In this document: positions 5,707 to 6,907 of the stretch, piece by piece
Layout of the letters: each line of letters opens with the position of its first letter
Numbering within the stretch: position 1 is the first letter of the stretch
Assembly (NCBI GenBank): GCA_003511885.1
Contig: DOIX01000294.1
Location: 16,661 to 23,567, forward strand
DNA from: Cyanobacteria bacterium UBA11153
Lineage (GTDB): Bacteria > Cyanobacteriota > Cyanobacteriia > Cyanobacteriales > Coleofasciculaceae
DNA: 6,907 bases
Direction: 5' to 3'
Notes under the pieces: generated by a model
Database searches by the model: none
The model's input: only the letters and a program-made list of their open reading frames with translations
What the model was told of the DNA's origin: nothing
Position numbers and translations under genes: made by a program

Positions 5707-6228
5707 ATGCCACGCTCTCAACGCAATGATAACTTTGTTGATAAAACCTTTACAGTTATGGCGGATCTGATTCTGAAGGTTTTGCCTACCAACAAGAAAG
5801 CTAAAGAAGCCTTTGTCTACTACCGCGACGGGATGTCTGCCCAAGGTGATGGGGAATACGCTGAAGCCTTAGATAACTACAACCAAGCCCTGGAGTTGGA
5901 GGAAGACCCCTACGATCGCTCTTTGATTTTATACAACATCGGACTGATTTACACCAGCAACGGGGACCACGATACAGCCTTAGACTACTACTATCAGGCG
6001 ATCGATATCAATCCCCGTCTCCCTCAAGCCCTCAATAATATTGCCGTCATTTTCCATTACCAAGGCGAAAAAGCGAAGGAAGCTGGAAAAAATGAAGAGG
6101 GAGAAGCTTTATTTGATAAAGCTGCTGAATATTGGCAACGGGCAATTCGCCTTGCTCCCAATAACTACTTAGAAGCACAAAACTGGCTGAAAACTACAAA
6201 TCGTGCCGCGATTGATGTTTACTTTTAG
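5707..6228 (+). CDS. ycf3: Photosystem I assembly protein Ycf3
   Basis: A 173-residue protein with the family's standard length and N-terminus ([20 protein letters not shown]). It carries three tetratricopeptide repeats at about 35-68, 72-105 and 120-153, for example [21 protein letters not shown] and [14 protein letters not shown]. Ycf3 is a thylakoid-associated chaperone needed to assemble the photosystem I core, and it contacts PsaA/PsaD-type subunits through its TPR surfaces (family knowledge). Unlike the plastid gene, which carries introns in many plants, this one is continuous. The start is ATG 5707 with only a weak purine tract (GAG at 5696-5698) upstream. gatC follows on the same strand after 93 bases, but a repeat-built hairpin lies between them, so co-transcription is uncertain. 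Confidence 0.95.
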   Translation: MPRSQRNDNFVDKTFTVMADLILKVLPTNKKAKEAFVYYRDGMSAQGDGEYAEALDNYNQALELEEDPYDRSLILYNIGLIYTSNGDHDTALDYYYQAIDINPRLPQALNNIAVIFHYQGEKAKEAGKNEEGEALFDKAAEYWQRAIRLAPNNYLEAQNWLKTTNRAAIDVYF

Positions 6229-6298
6229 CTAATGGCTAATCGCTAATAGCTAATCGAAAAAACAATTAACAACTAACAATTAGCCATTAGCCATTAGC
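6228..6298 (+). repeat. Heptamer-repeat hairpin between ycf3 and gatC
   Basis: Starting in the ycf3 stop codon, GCTAATGGCTAAT and related heptamers (6228-6254) face their reverse complements ATTAGCCATTAGC (6279-6298). The arms can pair over at least 13 bp (6228-6240 with 6286-6298 or 6279-6291), with several alternative registers. No T-run follows, so it might weaken or process the transcript rather than end it. The right arm is closely related to the heptamer array at 3999-4033. Confidence 0.75.
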
Positions 6299-6321
6299 AA
6301 ATTACTTACTCCTTACCCCCC

Positions 6322-6621
6322 ATGACTATGATTGACATCGAACAAGTTCGTAAAGTAGCTAATCTCGCCCGTTTGGAGTTAACTCCTGAAGAAGAAAAAG
6401 AATTTTTACCTCAACTTAATGGTATTTTGGATTACTTCCAACAATTGAGCGAATTGGATACCAAAGATGTGCCTCCAACTACTAGAGCAATTGATGTGAG
6501 TAACGTGACTAGATCCGATGAATTACAACCATATCCGGATCGAGATGCACTATTAGGAGAAGCCCCAGAGCAAGATGGAGACTTTTTTAAAGTACCGCAA
6601 ATTATGAGTACTGAAGAATAA
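6322..6621 (+). CDS. gatC: Asp-tRNA(Asn)/Glu-tRNA(Gln) amidotransferase subunit C
   Basis: A 99-residue protein, the normal size for GatC, the small clamp subunit that joins GatA and GatB in the amidotransferase converting Glu-tRNA(Gln), and in some organisms Asp-tRNA(Asn), to the amidated form. Diagnostic features are [22 protein letters not shown] (4-25), [23 protein letters not shown] (32-54) and the C-terminal segment with [32 protein letters not shown] (64-95). ATG 6322 and ATG 6328 are both possible starts; the second gives the commoner MIDxEQV N-terminus and there is no Shine-Dalgarno to decide. gatA and gatB are not in the window, which is common in cyanobacteria, where the gat genes are scattered. 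Confidence 0.95.
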   Translation: MTMIDIEQVRKVANLARLELTPEEEKEFLPQLNGILDYFQQLSELDTKDVPPTTRAIDVSNVTRSDELQPYPDRDALLGEAPEQDGDFFKVPQIMSTEE

Positions 6622-6757
6622 AGTCTAAATCGGGTTTGCGGAAAAAGTATTCTCGTGAGGATGGGGTGTGGGGTATGGTTTTTTTGTGTGGAGCAATTTC
6701 CCCGTTTAAGTGAAAAAGTGTATGAGTTTTCAGGGGTGTAACTTTTATTCCTGGTAC

Positions 6758-6795
6758 TTTTCCCTAACTGCTCGAGCGCTCTTATTTTCCCTAAC
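6758..6795 (+). repeat. 11-bp direct repeats around overlapping palindromes
   Basis: TTTTCCCTAAC occurs at 6758-6768 and 6785-6795. Between them lie two overlapping perfect 8-bp palindromes, GCTCGAGC (6770-6777) and GAGCGCTC (6774-6781). The spacer after gatC otherwise shows no gene and no classical terminator. Confidence 0.65.
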
Positions 6796-6802
6796 AGTAA
6801 GC

Positions 6803-6831
6803 TATAGCAACCGCCACAGCGGTTAGGACAT
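6803..6831 (+). repeat. 29-base dispersed repeat, copy 2
   Basis: Same orientation as 202-230, 25 of 29 identical. Here the core is a perfect hairpin, AACCGC-CACA-GCGGTT, followed by AGGACAT. Confidence 0.7.
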
Positions 6832-6853
6832 AGAGAGATTGGTAGGGGTGTTA

Positions 6854-6907
6854 GCGTTAGCGGAGCGTGGCGTTAGCCTAGCGTGGCGAAGCCTAGCTTG
6901 AGGGCGA
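6854..6907. repeat. 16-bp tandem repeat, cut by window end
   Basis: GCGTTAGCGGAGCGTG (6854-6869) is followed by GCGTTAGCCTAGCGTG (6870-6885), matching at 14 of 16, and then by a diverged third unit. GCCTAGC recurs at 6876-6882 and 6891-6897. This matches GCGTTAGC-type repeats frequent in cyanobacterial spacers. The right boundary is outside the window. Confidence 0.65.

Overview
The window comes from a cyanobacterium. The evidence is a photosystem I assembly gene (ycf3), a carboxysome shell gene of the CcmP type, three copies of the HIP1 octamer GCGATCGC (1215-1222, 1512-1519, 5644-5651), heptamer short tandem repeats, and a long pentapeptide-repeat protein. The many intergenic repeats and small hairpin elements suggest a filamentous or large-genome species, but the sequence alone does not fix the genus.

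Layout from left to right. Bases 1-305 hold no gene, only a C-rich/G-rich hairpin and a 29-base dispersed repeat. A CoA-acylating methylmalonate-semialdehyde dehydrogenase gene (mmsA) follows at 306-1787. A gene-free stretch with a perfect 17-bp hairpin leads to a small two-membrane-segment protein of unknown function (2264-2581). The next 580 bases are repeat-rich. They contain a 91-bp MITE-like element with a 5-bp target duplication and a nested hairpin, and they end at ccmP (TTG start, 3164-3805). A second small element of about 129 bp sits between ccmP and the pentapeptide-repeat gene (4045-4818). That gene converges with a minus-strand pilin-like gene (4859-5536) that lacks a prepilin cleavage site. 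ycf3 (5707-6228) and gatC (6322-6621) follow on the plus strand, separated by a hairpin built from heptamer repeats. The last 286 bases carry a second copy of the 29-base repeat and a 16-bp tandem repeat cut by the window edge.

The genes do not look like one pathway. They are mostly single-gene units separated by repeat-filled spacers: fatty/branched-chain or inositol-type catabolism (mmsA), carbon concentration (ccmP), photosystem I assembly (ycf3), tRNA-dependent amidation (gatC), and three poorly characterised proteins. Only ycf3-gatC is close enough to suggest co-transcription, and even there a hairpin lies between them. I see no CRISPR array, tRNA, rRNA, transposase gene, toxin-antitoxin pair or defence operon. 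I found no convincing new multi-gene system. The most informative unexplained material is the intergenic small elements, the ccmP leader, the atypical pilin-like protein and the small membrane protein.
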